This document shows, piece by piece, positions 9,645-19,491 of a stretch of DNA of 64,000 nucleotides (positions are counted from its first letter, which is position 1; every line of letters begins with the position of its first letter). Below the pieces are notes generated by a model. The model had not been told where the DNA came from and searched no databases. It saw only the letters and a list, made by a program, of their open reading frames with translations. Position numbers and translations under genes: made by a program. The stretch spans positions 178,815 through 242,814 of the forward strand of contig NZ_SWDE01000007.1 of assembly GCF_013337185.1 (NCBI RefSeq). The letters are read 5' to 3'. The stretch is from Serratia proteamaculans. Its GTDB lineage: Bacteria > Pseudomonadota > Gammaproteobacteria > Enterobacterales > Enterobacteriaceae.

Positions 9645-9999
9645 ATGCTGTGGGTTCTGGTTACTGTGGCTGCCTCTGGCGTTGATGGCCCAGCCTCAGC
9701 CACGCGATCCTTTTAAGCCGTTACCCTTGCCCGACTGTCCGAGCGCAGCGGAGTCGCCGGTGAACTGGCAATTGAAGGGCACCATCGGGAAAGCGGCGTT
9801 ACACCATGCCTGGGTAGTTACGACCGCCGGACAGTGGCTGCGATTAAAACCCCAACAAACCTTATTAGCCGGGCGTTGGCGGGTGGAACAGGTCCTTAAG
9901 GGGCAAGTGACGCTGAAAGAGAACCTGGGCGATCCGCTGTGTCCGGTCGCTGAGAATGCCGTGGTGTTGACCCTGGGAAACCATAAGGAAGAAAAATGA
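9637..9999 (+). CDS. hofP: PilP-like pilus assembly protein
   Basis: 120 residues with a secretion signal (LWLPLALMAQPQ) followed by the DPFKP motif typical of PilP-like proteins, and a small beta domain (residues about 45-115) that would link the HofN/HofO complex to the secretin. It overlaps hofO by 8 bp, and its own stop overlaps the hofQ start in ATGA. Function is inferred from family and operon; no experimental role is visible in the sequence. Confidence 0.85.
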   Translation: MNRCCGFWLLWLPLALMAQPQPRDPFKPLPLPDCPSAAESPVNWQLKGTIGKAALHHAWVVTTAGQWLRLKPQQTLLAGRWRVEQVLKGQVTLKENLGDPLCPVAENAVVLTLGNHKEEK

Positions 10000-11237
10000 A
10001 AGGATGCCGTTGGCTGGCGGTGCTGCTCTGGGGTGTGGTTATTTCCGGCGTAGCACAGGAGCAAGAGCCCGTTTCGCTGGAGTTTCAGGATGCTCCGATT
10101 ACTCTGGTGTTGCAGGCGCTGGCGGATTATCAGCAGCTGAATATGGTCACCGCCGCAGGTGTGGGGGGCAACCTGACGCTAAGGTTGGATAATGTGCCCT
10201 GGCACCAGGCACTGGCGGTGATTTTGCGTATGGGAAAGCTGTCAATGACGCTGGAGGGGAATGTCATGATGGTTTCCCCTGAACCCAATGAGCAAGAAAA
10301 GCAGCGCCAACAGCAGGCGCGGGTACAAAAACAGCCGCTAAAAAGCGTGACCCTGCCGTTGAGCCATGCCGATGCGGAAGAGGTTGCTGAAAACCTGAAT
10401 GCGCAGGGCGGAATATTGCTGAGCGAGCGTGGCAGTGTGGTGGCAGATAAACGCACCAATGCGGTATTGATCCGCGATACAGCATCGATCGTGACGTTAT
10501 TAACGCAAAGGATCGCCGAAATGGATGCGCCTTTGGCACAGGTGCAATTGGCGGCACATATCGTTACCATCAACACCGAGAGTCTACGTGAGCTTGGCGT
10601 GCGCTGGGGGTTGGCCCCAGACGAACGACAGGCCAGGTCATGGCAGATGGACGGTTTTAATGTGGGGTTACCGCTGGAGCGCAGTGCCGTCAGCGCGGGT
10701 TTCCATCTGGCACGAATTGGCGGGCGATTATTGGATCTGGAATTGATGGCGCTGGAGCAGGAAAACCGGGTGGAAATCATCGCCAGTCCGCGCTTGCTGA
10801 CCGCGAACCTGCAAACCGCCAGCATAAAGCAGGGGACTGAGATCCCCTATGAAGTGAACAGCGGCTCCAGCGGGGCGACGTCGATGGAGTTCAAGGAAGC
10901 GGTGCTGGGCATGGAAGTGACGCCTAAAGTTTTGCCCAATGGCCGCATCACCCTGACGCTGCAAATCAGCCAGAATATGCCCGGGCGCTCAATCAGCCGT
11001 GCGGCAGGCGAGACGTTGGCGATAGATAAACAGGAAATCAAAACCCAGGTGACGGTAAAAGATGGCGAAACCGTTGTTTTGGGAGGCGTATTTCAGCGCC
11101 ATAGCGCCGAAGGGGCAGACAAGGTGCCCGGGATCAGCGACGTGCCGCTGCTGGGTTCCTTGTTCAAACAGAGCAGTAAACAACATAAACGGCGCGAGCT
11201 GGTGATATTCATTACTCCGACATTGATTAAGGCCTGA
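9996..11237 (+). CDS. hofQ: Outer-membrane secretin of the DNA-uptake/pilus system
   Basis: 413 residues, the usual HofQ length. A signal peptide (about residues 1-20, ending ISGVAQ) is followed by an N0/STN-like domain (EFQDAPITLVLQALADYQQLN), a KH-type N1 domain (about 115-175) and the C-terminal secretin barrel with the conserved VxGxxPxL-type end (KVPGISDVPLLGSLF). It forms the outer-membrane pore for pilus or DNA passage. Unlike long PilQ proteins it has no AMIN repeats. It is the last gene of the hof operon; no strong terminator was seen after it. Confidence 0.93.
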   Translation: MKGCRWLAVLLWGVVISGVAQEQEPVSLEFQDAPITLVLQALADYQQLNMVTAAGVGGNLTLRLDNVPWHQALAVILRMGKLSMTLEGNVMMVSPEPNEQEKQRQQQARVQKQPLKSVTLPLSHADAEEVAENLNAQGGILLSERGSVVADKRTNAVLIRDTASIVTLLTQRIAEMDAPLAQVQLAAHIVTINTESLRELGVRWGLAPDERQARSWQMDGFNVGLPLERSAVSAGFHLARIGGRLLDLELMALEQENRVEIIASPRLLTANLQTASIKQGTEIPYEVNSGSSGATSMEFKEAVLGMEVTPKVLPNGRITLTLQISQNMPGRSISRAAGETLAIDKQEIKTQVTVKDGETVVLGGVFQRHSAEGADKVPGISDVPLLGSLFKQSSKQHKRRELVIFITPTLIKA

Positions 11238-11587
11238 GCAACCGGGTGTGCGGTTCGTGGGAAATCGCCTAAAGTTGATGAGCAGATGCACTTTTTTATC
11301 ACCTTCGGGGCATCTGCGTTTGACGCTGCGACCGATTTAGCTTACAAGGGTTACCGAATTGAGCACCGAGGTTTTTTTGTTAGCGCCAAGACGCCGTTAA
11401 AAACGTATGGTTTCCCTCCTGCGGCGTGGATTGCGATTTATTCGGTTGCCAAACTACCAAGAGTGTTGAGATAATTTTCCGTCTGATCTCGCACTATCGT
11501 TTATGAGGTTTCAGTTTAGGTCCCGCCGCTGATTTGATTGGCGGGGCGGGTTAACATTAACGAATTGTCTTAGTAATACCGAAAAAC
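11238..11587. other. hofQ-aroK intergenic region (350 bp)
   Basis: No gene is supported. It must hold the aroK promoter. A GC-rich hairpin (CCCGCC 11522-11527 with GGCGGG 11540-11545) lies about 40 bases before the aroK start, in the likely leader. No terminator with a T-tract was found for hofQ. Confidence 0.5.
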
Positions 11588-12109
11588 ATGGCAGAGAAAC
11601 GCAATATCTTTCTGGTTGGGCCTATGGGTGCCGGCAAAAGCACTATTGGCCGTCAGTTAGCTCAGCAACTCAATATGGAGTTTTTCGACTCCGATCAAGA
11701 AATTGAGCGACGTACCGGAGCTGACGTGGGCTGGGTATTCGACGTGGAAGGTGAAGAAGGTTTCCGCGATCGTGAAGAAAAAGTCATTAATGAACTGACG
11801 GAAAAGCAAGGCATCGTGCTGGCTACCGGCGGTGGTTCGGTTAAATCGCGTGAAACGCGTAACCGTCTGTCGGCGCGTGGCGTAGTGGTGTACCTGGAAA
11901 CCACTATCGAGAAGCAGTTGGCCCGTACCCAGCGTGACAAAAAGCGTCCGTTGCTGCAGGTTGATTCTCCTCCGCGTGAAGTGCTTGAAGCGCTGGCGAA
12001 AGAGCGCAATCCGTTATACGAAGAAATTGCAGATGTCACCATCCGCACCGACGATCAAAGCGCCAAAGTGGTTGCCAACCAGATCATCAACATGCTGGAA
12101 AGCAACTGA
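11588..12109 (+). CDS. aroK: Shikimate kinase I
   Basis: 173 residues, nearly identical to E. coli AroK. It phosphorylates shikimate to shikimate 3-phosphate in aromatic amino acid synthesis. P-loop GPMGAGKST at residues 11-19; shikimate-binding Asp in FFDSDQEIE near residue 34; GGG motif in ATGGGSV near 79-83; lid arginines in [11 protein letters not shown]. aroB follows after 91 bp in the same direction, giving the conserved aroKB unit for two steps of the pathway. Confidence 0.98.
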   Translation: MAEKRNIFLVGPMGAGKSTIGRQLAQQLNMEFFDSDQEIERRTGADVGWVFDVEGEEGFRDREEKVINELTEKQGIVLATGGGSVKSRETRNRLSARGVVVYLETTIEKQLARTQRDKKRPLLQVDSPPREVLEALAKERNPLYEEIADVTIRTDDQSAKVVANQIINMLESN

Positions 12110-12200
12110 TAGCGGTTTCCGTGTTCGCCACGGCAAATGCGGAAGACTGATTGTGTTCCCCGCGTTGCGGGGATAAACCACATTGAGAACTGAGCGCGAC

Positions 12201-13301
12201 ATGGAGAGAATTACCGTAACGCTTGGGGAGCGCAGCTACCCGATAACCATAGCCGCCGGATTGTTTAACGATCCGGCTTCTTTTATGCCGCTGAAGGCGG
12301 GTGAACAGGTCATGCTGGTCACCAACCAAACCCTGGCGCCACTCTATCTGGACCACGTTCGGAAAGTGTTGGAGCAGGCAGGCGTCATGGTGGATCAGGT
12401 GATTTTACCTGATGGCGAACAGTATAAATCTCTGGCCGTACTCGAGCAGGTGTTCTCGGCACTGTTGGAAAAGCCGCACGGTCGTGATACCACGCTGATT
12501 GCCCTTGGGGGCGGCGTGGTTGGCGATCTTACCGGCTTTGCCGCCGCTTGTTATCAGCGCGGTGTCCGCTTTATTCAGGTTCCTACCACGCTGCTGTCGC
12601 AGGTGGACTCTTCCGTTGGCGGTAAAACCGCCGTCAATCATCCGCTCGGCAAGAATATGATCGGCGCCTTCTATCAACCCGTTTCTGTGGTGGTTGATCT
12701 CGATTGCCTGAAAACCTTACCGGCGCGTGAGCTCTCCTCTGGTTTGGCTGAAGTGATCAAGTACGGGATTATTCTCGACCACGATTTCTTCGTCTGGCTG
12801 GAAAACAATATCGATGCCCTGGTGGCGCTGGATATGCAGGCTCTGGCCTACTGTATCCGTCGCTGCTGCGAGCTGAAAGCTGAAGTGGTTGCTGCTGACG
12901 AACGCGAAAGCGGGCTGCGCGCGCTGCTGAATCTGGGCCATACTTACGGCCATGCGATCGAAGCCGAAATGGGCTATGGTGTATGGTTGCATGGTGAAGC
13001 CATTGCTGCCGGTATGGTGATGGCGGCAGAAACCGCGCACCGTCTCGGTCAGTTCTCCCGCGAAGATATTGAACGTATTAAAGCACTGTTGTTGCGCGCC
13101 GGTTTACCGGTGTGTGGCCCGCAGGAAATGGCTCCGGGAGCTTATCTGCCGCATATGATGCGCGATAAGAAAGTCCTGGCCGGTGAATTGCGCCTGGTAC
13201 TGCCGAAGGCCATTGGCCAGGCGGAAGTCCGTGGCGGAGTGGGGCATGATATGGTGCTCGCTTCGATCGCAGCTTGCCTTCCTGACGGAATGTCTAAGTA
13301 A
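12201..13301 (+). CDS. aroB: 3-dehydroquinate synthase
   Basis: 366 residues; NAD- and metal-dependent enzyme making 3-dehydroquinate from DAHP. The NAD-binding run [15 protein letters not shown], the lysine-rich [14 protein letters not shown] segment and the metal histidines in [14 protein letters not shown] and WLHGEA are all present. The ATG at 12201 ([15 protein letters not shown]) was chosen over a TTG 18 bases upstream because E. coli AroB begins there. A hairpin with a short T-run follows before damX. Confidence 0.97.
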   Translation: MERITVTLGERSYPITIAAGLFNDPASFMPLKAGEQVMLVTNQTLAPLYLDHVRKVLEQAGVMVDQVILPDGEQYKSLAVLEQVFSALLEKPHGRDTTLIALGGGVVGDLTGFAAACYQRGVRFIQVPTTLLSQVDSSVGGKTAVNHPLGKNMIGAFYQPVSVVVDLDCLKTLPARELSSGLAEVIKYGIILDHDFFVWLENNIDALVALDMQALAYCIRRCCELKAEVVAADERESGLRALLNLGHTYGHAIEAEMGYGVWLHGEAIAAGMVMAAETAHRLGQFSREDIERIKALLLRAGLPVCGPQEMAPGAYLPHMMRDKKVLAGELRLVLPKAIGQAEVRGGVGHDMVLASIAACLPDGMSK

Positions 13302-13398
13302 ATCGGACGAAGTAACAGTGGCTTAGCCGCCGTTTACATCTATATTAATTAATGTGCAAAGCCTGACTGACGTCGCTTTGCCATCATCGGGTTAATCT

Positions 13399-13434
13399 GC
13401 CCGTGCCACGGTAGGTATACCGTGGTGGGCTTTT
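13399..13434 (+). terminator. Hairpin terminator or attenuator between aroB and damX
   Basis: Stem CCACGGTA (13406-13413) / TACCGTGG (13418-13425) with a GGTA loop, extended below by GCCC / GGGC, then TTTT. It ends 22 bases before the damX start, so it may only attenuate read-through into damX-dam. Confidence 0.65.
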
Positions 13435-13456
13435 GCCTCTAGTTGGAGGGTTTCAG

Positions 13457-14479
13457 ATGGATGAGTTTAAACCGGAAGACGATCTCAGACCTGATAGCAG
13501 CGATCGTCGTCCTGCACGTTCGCGTAAACCGGCTCCGGGACCGCGTTTTGCCATTTCACGTCAGCATTTAATGATTGGTATCGGTATTTTGGTGCTGTTG
13601 CTGCTGATTATCGGCATTGGTTCGGCGTTGAAGGCGCCTACCAAGCATGAAGCGGCACAGGAAAGCGCACAGAATGGCGCAGCCAAGGACATTAATCTGT
13701 CGGGCTCTTCGTCACTGACTGCCGGTAATACCGGAGTTCCGGGCGGCACCACGGATACCAACGACAATAACGGCGTGAGCAGCAGCTCGCAGCCGCAAAC
13801 CGTCAGCGTCCCTCCGATCTCCAGCACCCCGACGGAAGCGCAACCGCAGCCACCGCAGGGCGGCGCGCAGCAGCGTGTCGATCTGCCGGGCAATATGTCA
13901 GATGCACTGTCAGCGCAGCAAGGTCAGGTTGATGCCGCTACGCAGGGCATGACGGGTCCAGCTTCGACGTTACCAACGGCCCCGGCTACCCTGATGAACG
14001 GCGCTGCGGCGAAAGAAACCGTCCGTCCGGTTCAGGGCACTGCGCCACAGCAACATAAAACTCCGGCGAAAACCGTCAGCAAGCCGACGGCCACGGCCAC
14101 ACAGCATAAATCGCCAACCACGGTGTATACGCCGGCGCCAGCCTCTTCCGCTAAAGCGGGAGCAGCCAGTGCCAAGGCGGGAGCCGTTAGCGGCAGCGGC
14201 GGTTCGCTGCAGTCTGCACCGGCAAGCCATTACACTCTGCAACTGAGCAGCGCCTCGCGTTCCGATACGCTGAACGCCTACGCCAAGCAGCAGAAATTAC
14301 AGCATTATTTGGTGTATTCGACTAAACGTGACGGCAAACCCTGGTACGTGCTGGTGAGTGGCAACTATGCCTCTTCTGCGGAAGCCAAGCGTGCCATCGC
14401 GACGCTGCCGGCGGATGTTCAGGCGAAAAAACCCTGGGTCCGACCTGTAAGTCAGGTTCAGCAGGACCTGAAAAAGTAA
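13457..14479 (+). CDS. damX: Cell-division SPOR-domain protein DamX
   Basis: 340 residues; bitopic inner-membrane protein of the septal ring that binds denuded peptidoglycan through its SPOR domain. A charged cytoplasmic N-terminus (residues 1-36) is followed by a membrane segment (about 38-57), a long low-complexity Ser/Ala/Pro/Gln linker (60-260), and the SPOR domain (about 262-338; YTLQLSSASRSDTLNAY, then KPWYVLVSGNYASSAEAKRA). The start has GGAGGG 6 bases upstream, which decides it over an upstream in-frame codon at 13433. Confidence 0.95.
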   Translation: MDEFKPEDDLRPDSSDRRPARSRKPAPGPRFAISRQHLMIGIGILVLLLLIIGIGSALKAPTKHEAAQESAQNGAAKDINLSGSSSLTAGNTGVPGGTTDTNDNNGVSSSSQPQTVSVPPISSTPTEAQPQPPQGGAQQRVDLPGNMSDALSAQQGQVDAATQGMTGPASTLPTAPATLMNGAAAKETVRPVQGTAPQQHKTPAKTVSKPTATATQHKSPTTVYTPAPASSAKAGAASAKAGAVSGSGGSLQSAPASHYTLQLSSASRSDTLNAYAKQQKLQHYLVYSTKRDGKPWYVLVSGNYASSAEAKRAIATLPADVQAKKPWVRPVSQVQQDLKK

Positions 14480-14483
14480 CCCG

Positions 14484-14644
14484 ATAGATTTCAAGCTGCA
14501 TTCAGGCATTGAAGGGGCGCACAAATTGCGCCCCTGTTACTCAGGGCGGACAGAATCGCCCATGACCGATGGCTGGAGTTGCCTGCGGACAGGCCGAATA
14601 ACTGTGCGTGGCCAAGGGTGCTGCGGCTTGAAGGATGAAGGGTA
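14484..14644. repeat. Imperfect palindromic element with ERIC-like ends
   Basis: About 160 bp between damX and dam. The left end contains TTCAAGCTGCA (14490-14500); the right end contains the inverse TGCGGCTTGAA (14622-14632), followed by a GGGTAT edge. These ends resemble those of the ERIC element at 27407, but the ERIC core is absent. Inside is a strong hairpin, AGGGGCGCA (14513-14521) / TGCGCCCCT (14527-14535), with no T-tract, which may end damX transcripts. Naming a family is an inference. Confidence 0.5.
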
Positions 14645-14734
14645 TCAATCACTTAAATTTGTGCGCTGATGTGCTGTCTGAAACAGAGTACAATCCGCCG
14701 CTCTGAATTGTATAATAAGTAGCTAATTGACGGC

Positions 14735-15547
14735 ATGAAGAAAAACCGCGCTTTTTTAAAATGGGCTGGTGGAAAATACCCGCTGGTGGACGAGATCCGT
14801 CGTCACCTGCCAGCAGGCGACTGCTTAATCGAGCCCTTCGTGGGTGCGGGTTCAGTCTTCCTGAACACGGAATACGACGCCTATATTCTCGCCGACATCA
14901 ACAGCGATCTTATTAACCTGTATAACATCGTTAAACTGCGTACGGATGACTTCGTGCGTGATGCCCGCCTGCTTTTCACCGATGAATTCAATAAGTCAGA
15001 ACAGTTTTACCTACTGCGCGAAGAGTTCAATACTAGCGCCGATCCCTATCGTCGCGCGTTGTTGTTTCTTTACCTGAACCGCCACTGCTATAACGGTCTG
15101 TGCCGCTATAACCTGCGTGGGGAGTTCAACGTGCCGTTTGGACGTTATAAGAAACCGTACTTCCCGGAGGACGAGCTGTATTGGTTCGCTGAAAAATCCC
15201 GCAACGCCACTTTTGTCTGTGAGCATTACCGCGATACCATGGCAAAAGCCGAGCGTGGTACCGTGGTGTATTGCGATCCGCCGTATGCGCCATTATCGGC
15301 GACGGCGAATTTTACTGCTTACCACACCAACAGCTTTAGCATGGCCGACCAGCAGAGCCTGGCGCTGATGGCGCATCAGCTTTCGGTAGAAAGCCAGGTG
15401 CCGGTATTGATTTCCAACCATGATACCGAGCTGACGCGTGACTGGTACCAGCACGCCTCGCTGTACGTGGTGAAAGCGCGCCGTACTATCAGCCGCAATA
15501 TTCTTGGCCGCAGCAAAGTGAATGAGCTTTTAGCGCTGTATCGTTAA
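14735..15547 (+). CDS. dam: DNA adenine methyltransferase (GATC)
   Basis: 270 residues; transfers a methyl group from S-adenosylmethionine to adenine in GATC, marking the old strand for mismatch repair and controlling replication timing. The SAM-binding motif FLKWAGGKYPLVDEI is at residues 8-22 and the catalytic DPPY at 181-184, the same position as in E. coli Dam. It follows damX after 255 bp that contain a palindromic element, so it probably has its own promoter there as well as read-through. Confidence 0.98.
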   Translation: MKKNRAFLKWAGGKYPLVDEIRRHLPAGDCLIEPFVGAGSVFLNTEYDAYILADINSDLINLYNIVKLRTDDFVRDARLLFTDEFNKSEQFYLLREEFNTSADPYRRALLFLYLNRHCYNGLCRYNLRGEFNVPFGRYKKPYFPEDELYWFAEKSRNATFVCEHYRDTMAKAERGTVVYCDPPYAPLSATANFTAYHTNSFSMADQQSLALMAHQLSVESQVPVLISNHDTELTRDWYQHASLYVVKARRTISRNILGRSKVNELLALYR

Positions 15548-15610
15548 ACCGGGGTTACGCCCCGGCGTAGTTATCCTATGGATTTCGAACCCTACGTTTG
15601 GAGATAGCGG

Positions 15611-16288
15611 ATGAAAAAATTTTTGATTGCCCCGTCCATTTTGTCAGCAGACTTTGCCCGCCTGGGTGAAGACACTGCCAACGTGTTGGCCGCAGGCGGC
15701 GACGTAGTGCATTTTGACGTAATGGATAACCACTACGTTCCCAATCTGACCATCGGGCCGATGGTTTGTCAGGCGCTGCGTAATTACGGCATCACCGCAC
15801 CGATTGACGTTCACCTGATGGTGAAACCGGTTGACCGCATCGTGCCGGATTTCGCTGCAGCGGGTGCCAGTTACATCTCTTTCCATCCGGAAGCTTCCGA
15901 ACACGTCGATCGCACCATTCAACTGATTAAAGAGCACGGCTGTAAAGCCGGCCTGGTGTTCAATCCGGCAACGCCGTTGAGCTACCTCGATTACGTGATG
16001 GATAAAATCGACGTGATCCTGCTGATGTCGGTCAACCCTGGTTTTGGCGGTCAGTCGTTTATCCATGGCACTTTGGATAAGCTGCGTCAGGTGCGCAAAA
16101 TGATCGACGAAAGCGGTCGTGATATCCGACTGGAAGTGGATGGCGGCGTGAAGGTCGACAATATCGCCGAGATCGCTGCCGCGGGCGCAGACATGTTTGT
16201 CGCGGGTTCCGCCATCTTCGGCAAGCCGGATTATCGTCGGGTGATCGACGAAATGCGCAGCGAGTTGGCGAAGGTGACGCATGGCTGA
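15611..16288 (+). CDS. rpe: Ribulose-phosphate 3-epimerase
   Basis: 225 residues; TIM-barrel enzyme interconverting ribulose 5-phosphate and xylulose 5-phosphate. Seen: the start [16 protein letters not shown], the metal-binding [14 protein letters not shown] (His and Asp), [17 protein letters not shown] and the phosphate-binding EVDGGVK and AGSAIFG segments. It lies 63 bp after dam and overlaps gph by 8 bp, in the conserved dam-rpe-gph-trpS order. Confidence 0.98.
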   Translation: MKKFLIAPSILSADFARLGEDTANVLAAGGDVVHFDVMDNHYVPNLTIGPMVCQALRNYGITAPIDVHLMVKPVDRIVPDFAAAGASYISFHPEASEHVDRTIQLIKEHGCKAGLVFNPATPLSYLDYVMDKIDVILLMSVNPGFGGQSFIHGTLDKLRQVRKMIDESGRDIRLEVDGGVKVDNIAEIAAAGADMFVAGSAIFGKPDYRRVIDEMRSELAKVTHG

Positions 16289-16979
16289 TTTCGGGGCGAT
16301 CCGCGCTCTGGCCTTCGATCTCGATGGCACGCTGGTCGACAGCGCGCCGGGGCTGGCTGCTGCTATCGATCTGGCATTGGCGGAAATGGGCCTGCCACAG
16401 GCCGGTGAGGCCCGGGTGGGCACCTGGATTGGTAACGGTGCCGACGTGCTGGTGCAGCGCGCGCTGCGCTGGGCCGAAGTGGAGGCCACGCCGGAACACT
16501 GTCAGCAGCTTCGCGAGCGCTTCGATCATTTCTATGCGCAAACCGTCGACAGCGGCAGCCGCCTGTTCCCACAGGTGAAAGAAACCCTGGCTCAACTGGC
16601 TGCGCAAAATTACCCGATGGCGCTGGTGACCAACAAGCCAACGCCGTTTGTCGCGCCGTTGCTGGCCGCATTGGGCATTTTGGATTACTTCTCGCTGATT
16701 ATCGGCGGTGACGACGTGGTGGAAAAGAAACCGCACCCGGCGCCCCTGTATCTGGTCCTCGGCAAGCTTGGTCTGCGCGCCAATGAGTTACTGTTTGTCG
16801 GCGACTCCCGCAATGATATTCAGGCGGCACAGGGGGCAGGTTGCCCAAGCGCCGCACTGACCTACGGTTATAACTACGGCGAGGCGATTGCCCTGAGCCA
16901 TCCCGACCGCGTGTTGGAGCGCTTTGCCGACTTGTTGCCCGCTCTTGGGCTGTCATCTTTAGAGAATCAGGAAATTTAA
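16281..16979 (+). CDS. gph: Phosphoglycolate phosphatase
   Basis: 232 residues; HAD hydrolase removing 2-phosphoglycolate formed during repair of 3'-phosphoglycolate DNA ends. Motif [14 protein letters not shown] (Asp13, Asp15), motif II LVTNKPT, motif III Lys in VEKKPHPAP, motif [14 protein letters not shown]. The ATG lies within the last codons of rpe, so the two are translationally coupled. trpS begins 2 bp after the stop. Confidence 0.97.
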   Translation: MADFGAIRALAFDLDGTLVDSAPGLAAAIDLALAEMGLPQAGEARVGTWIGNGADVLVQRALRWAEVEATPEHCQQLRERFDHFYAQTVDSGSRLFPQVKETLAQLAAQNYPMALVTNKPTPFVAPLLAALGILDYFSLIIGGDDVVEKKPHPAPLYLVLGKLGLRANELLFVGDSRNDIQAAQGAGCPSAALTYGYNYGEAIALSHPDRVLERFADLLPALGLSSLENQEI

Positions 16980-16981
16980 AC

Positions 16982-17986
16982 ATGAGTAAGCCCATCGTAT
17001 TTAGCGGCGCGCAACCGTCCGGTGAACTGACCATTGGCAACTACATGGGTGCGCTGCGTCAGTGGGAGAAAATGCAGGATGATTACGACTGCATCTACTG
17101 CATCGTTGACCTGCATGCGATCACCGTACGTCAGGACGCAGAGAAATTGCGTAAAGCCACGCTGGATACGCTGGCGCTGTACCTGGCCTGTGGTATCGAT
17201 CCGCAAAAAAGCACCATCTTCGTGCAGTCGCACGTACCGGAACACACGCAGCTGAGCTGGGTGTTGAACTGCTACACCTATTTCGGCGAACTGAGCCGCA
17301 TGACCCAGTTCAAGGACAAGTCCACCCGTTACGCGGAGAACATCAACGCCGGCCTGTTCAGCTACCCGGTATTGATGGCGGCGGATATCTTGCTGTATCA
17401 AACCAACCAGGTGCCGGTCGGCGAAGACCAGAAACAACATCTGGAGTTGAGTCGTGACATCGGTCAGCGTTTCAACGCGCTGTACGGCGACGTGTTCAAA
17501 GTGCCTGAGCCGTTTATTCCCAAGTCCGGCGCTCGCGTGATGTCGCTGCAAGAGCCGACCAAGAAGATGTCCAAGTCGGACGATAACCGTAATAACGTGA
17601 TCGGCCTGCTGGAAGATCCGAAAGCGGTGGCTAAAAAGATCAAACGCGCGATGACCGACTCGGAAGAGCCGCCAGTGGTGCGTTATGACGTGGTGAACAA
17701 GGCGGGGGTGTCTAACCTGCTGGATATTCTCTCCGGCGTGACCGGCAAGAGCATCCCTCAGTTGGAAGCCGAGTTTGAAGGCCAGATGTACGGCCACCTG
17801 AAAGGCGCCGTCGCTGAAGCGGTATCCGGCATGCTGAGCGAGCTGCAGGAGCGTTATCATCGTTTCCGCAATGACGAGGCCCTGCTGCAGCAAGTCATGC
17901 GTGATGGCGCTGCCAAGGCCCGTGCACGCGCTCAGGAAACGCTGGCGAAGGTTTACCAGGCGGTTGGTTTTGTCTCACCGCAGTAA
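16982..17986 (+). CDS. trpS: Tryptophanyl-tRNA synthetase
   Basis: 334 residues, class I aminoacyl-tRNA synthetase. The HIGH-like motif is TIGN at 17-20 and KMSKS is at 195-199, as in E. coli. It is the end of the aroK-to-trpS run; 2 bp separate it from gph. A strong terminator follows between trpS and the convergent cysG. Confidence 0.98.
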   Translation: MSKPIVFSGAQPSGELTIGNYMGALRQWEKMQDDYDCIYCIVDLHAITVRQDAEKLRKATLDTLALYLACGIDPQKSTIFVQSHVPEHTQLSWVLNCYTYFGELSRMTQFKDKSTRYAENINAGLFSYPVLMAADILLYQTNQVPVGEDQKQHLELSRDIGQRFNALYGDVFKVPEPFIPKSGARVMSLQEPTKKMSKSDDNRNNVIGLLEDPKAVAKKIKRAMTDSEEPPVVRYDVVNKAGVSNLLDILSGVTGKSIPQLEAEFEGQMYGHLKGAVAEAVSGMLSELQERYHRFRNDEALLQQVMRDGAAKARARAQETLAKVYQAVGFVSPQ

Positions 17987-18005
17987 CGGCTTTGATTCAT
18001 CAGGA

Positions 18006-18029
18006 AAGCGGCCAGTGGCCGCTTTTTTT
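18006..18029 (+). terminator. Rho-independent terminator of trpS
   Basis: Stem AAGCGGCC / GGCCGCTT with a 3-base loop (18006-18024), then a T-run to 18029. It lies just before the stop codon of the convergent cysG. Confidence 0.9.
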
Positions 18030-18038
18030 ACGTCTGTA

Positions 18039-19442
18039 TCAGGCCATTTTCGCCGATGGCTGCGGCGACTGCTGGCTGGAGAACCAGTTCAGCTTGCTGC
18101 GCAGGCTGACTACGCTACCGACGATGATTAAACTTGGGCTGGCAGCCTGTAAGGCCAGCGTCCCCAGTTGGCTCAATTCACCTTCGATGACCCGCTGGCG
18201 GCAGGAAGTCCCATTTTCTACCAGCGCCACCGGCGTAGCGGCAGCCATGCCGTGCGCGATCAGTTGGCGCTGGATCTCTGCCGCCTGTGTCAGGCCCATG
18301 TAAAACACCAGGGTTTGTTGCCCGGCGGCCAGCGTTGACCAGTCCAATCCGCCGTCACTCTTGGCGTGGCCGGTCACCAGGCGCACGCTCTGTGCATGGT
18401 CACGATGGGTGAGGGGAATGCCGCTGTAAGCCGAACAGCCGGAGGCGGCGGTAATGCCCGGCACCACCGAGAACGGAATATTGGCGGCGGCCAGCGTTTC
18501 CAGTTCTTCGCCGCCGCGGCCGAAGATAAATGGGTCACCGCCTTTCAGCCGCACCACGCGTTTACCGAGCTGTGCCTGCTGCAGCAAAATTTGATTGATC
18601 TGCTCCTGCGGCACGCAATGGTCGCCCGCTCGTTTGCCGACAAAAATGCGTTCGGCATCGCGGCGCACCAGCGTCATGACTTCATCAGACACCAGCCGGT
18701 CGTAAACCACCACGTCAGCCTGCTGGATTTGCTGCAGGCCTTTCAGCGTCAGCAAACCGGCATCGCCCGGACCGGCCCCCACCAGTACCACTTCGCCGCG
18801 TGCTTGTGGTTGATGGCTAAACAGTTGCTCAGTTTGCCGCTCCGCCAGCGCTACGTCATTATTGGCCAGCGATTGTGCCAGCCGATCGTGGGCAAACAGT
18901 TTTTCCCAAAAACGGCGGCGTGAGCCGATGTCGCTGAAGTGCTTTTTCACCCGTTGACGCAATGAACCCCCCAGCTGTGCCAACTTGCCAAGATGTTGGG
19001 GCAGCACGGCCTCCAGCTTTTCACGCAGCAGTCGTGCCAGCACCGGGGCTTTACCGCCGGAGGAGACCGCGACCATAATCGGTGAGCGATCGATAATCGA
19101 CGGCATGATAAAGCTGGCGCGCTTCGGATCGTCGACCACGTTGCAAAATACCCGCTGCTGGTTGGCACACTGGTACACCAGAGCATTGACCTCGACCCGG
19201 TCGGTGGCGGCGATCACCAGCCACTTTTCCGCCAGTAACTCTGCACTGAATTCACCCTCCGCCAGCGTGAGGCGGCCAAGAGCTGCCCACTCGTGGAACT
19301 GCGGGGTGAAGGTACAGGCGTTGACGGTCAGAGCCGCACCGGCGTCCAGCAGCAGGCGAGCCTTGCGCTCGGCAATCTCACCGCCACCGACCAGCAGGCA
19401 GGCTCTGTGTTGCAGTTGGCAGAAAATCGGCAGGTAATCCAT
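18039..19442 (-). CDS. cysG: Siroheme synthase (uroporphyrinogen methylase/dehydrogenase/ferrochelatase)
   Basis: 467 residues; trifunctional enzyme making siroheme for nitrite and sulfite reductases. The N-terminal precorrin-2 dehydrogenase/ferrochelatase domain (1-210) has the NAD loop [13 protein letters not shown] and SSGGKAP. The C-terminal SAM-dependent methyltransferase (about 215-460) has [15 protein letters not shown] and [15 protein letters not shown]. The ATG at 19442 ([10 protein letters not shown]) has GAGGAG 5 bases upstream and matches the E. coli start. It is the last gene of nirBDC-cysG, supplying the cofactor that NirB needs. Confidence 0.97.
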   Translation of the reverse strand: MDYLPIFCQLQHRACLLVGGGEIAERKARLLLDAGAALTVNACTFTPQFHEWAALGRLTLAEGEFSAELLAEKWLVIAATDRVEVNALVYQCANQQRVFCNVVDDPKRASFIMPSIIDRSPIMVAVSSGGKAPVLARLLREKLEAVLPQHLGKLAQLGGSLRQRVKKHFSDIGSRRRFWEKLFAHDRLAQSLANNDVALAERQTEQLFSHQPQARGEVVLVGAGPGDAGLLTLKGLQQIQQADVVVYDRLVSDEVMTLVRRDAERIFVGKRAGDHCVPQEQINQILLQQAQLGKRVVRLKGGDPFIFGRGGEELETLAAANIPFSVVPGITAASGCSAYSGIPLTHRDHAQSVRLVTGHAKSDGGLDWSTLAAGQQTLVFYMGLTQAAEIQRQLIAHGMAAATPVALVENGTSCRQRVIEGELSQLGTLALQAASPSLIIVGSVVSLRSKLNWFSSQQSPQPSAKMA

Positions 19443-19491
19443 CGGCACTCCTCGGGGCAATCAGCAGTGGGGCGCAAGGCGCCCCGGAATA

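Noticed and set aside
15644..16736. Long minus-strand open frames over rpe and gph
   Set aside because: Both overlap genes with intact active-site motifs on the plus strand; no ribosome sites.
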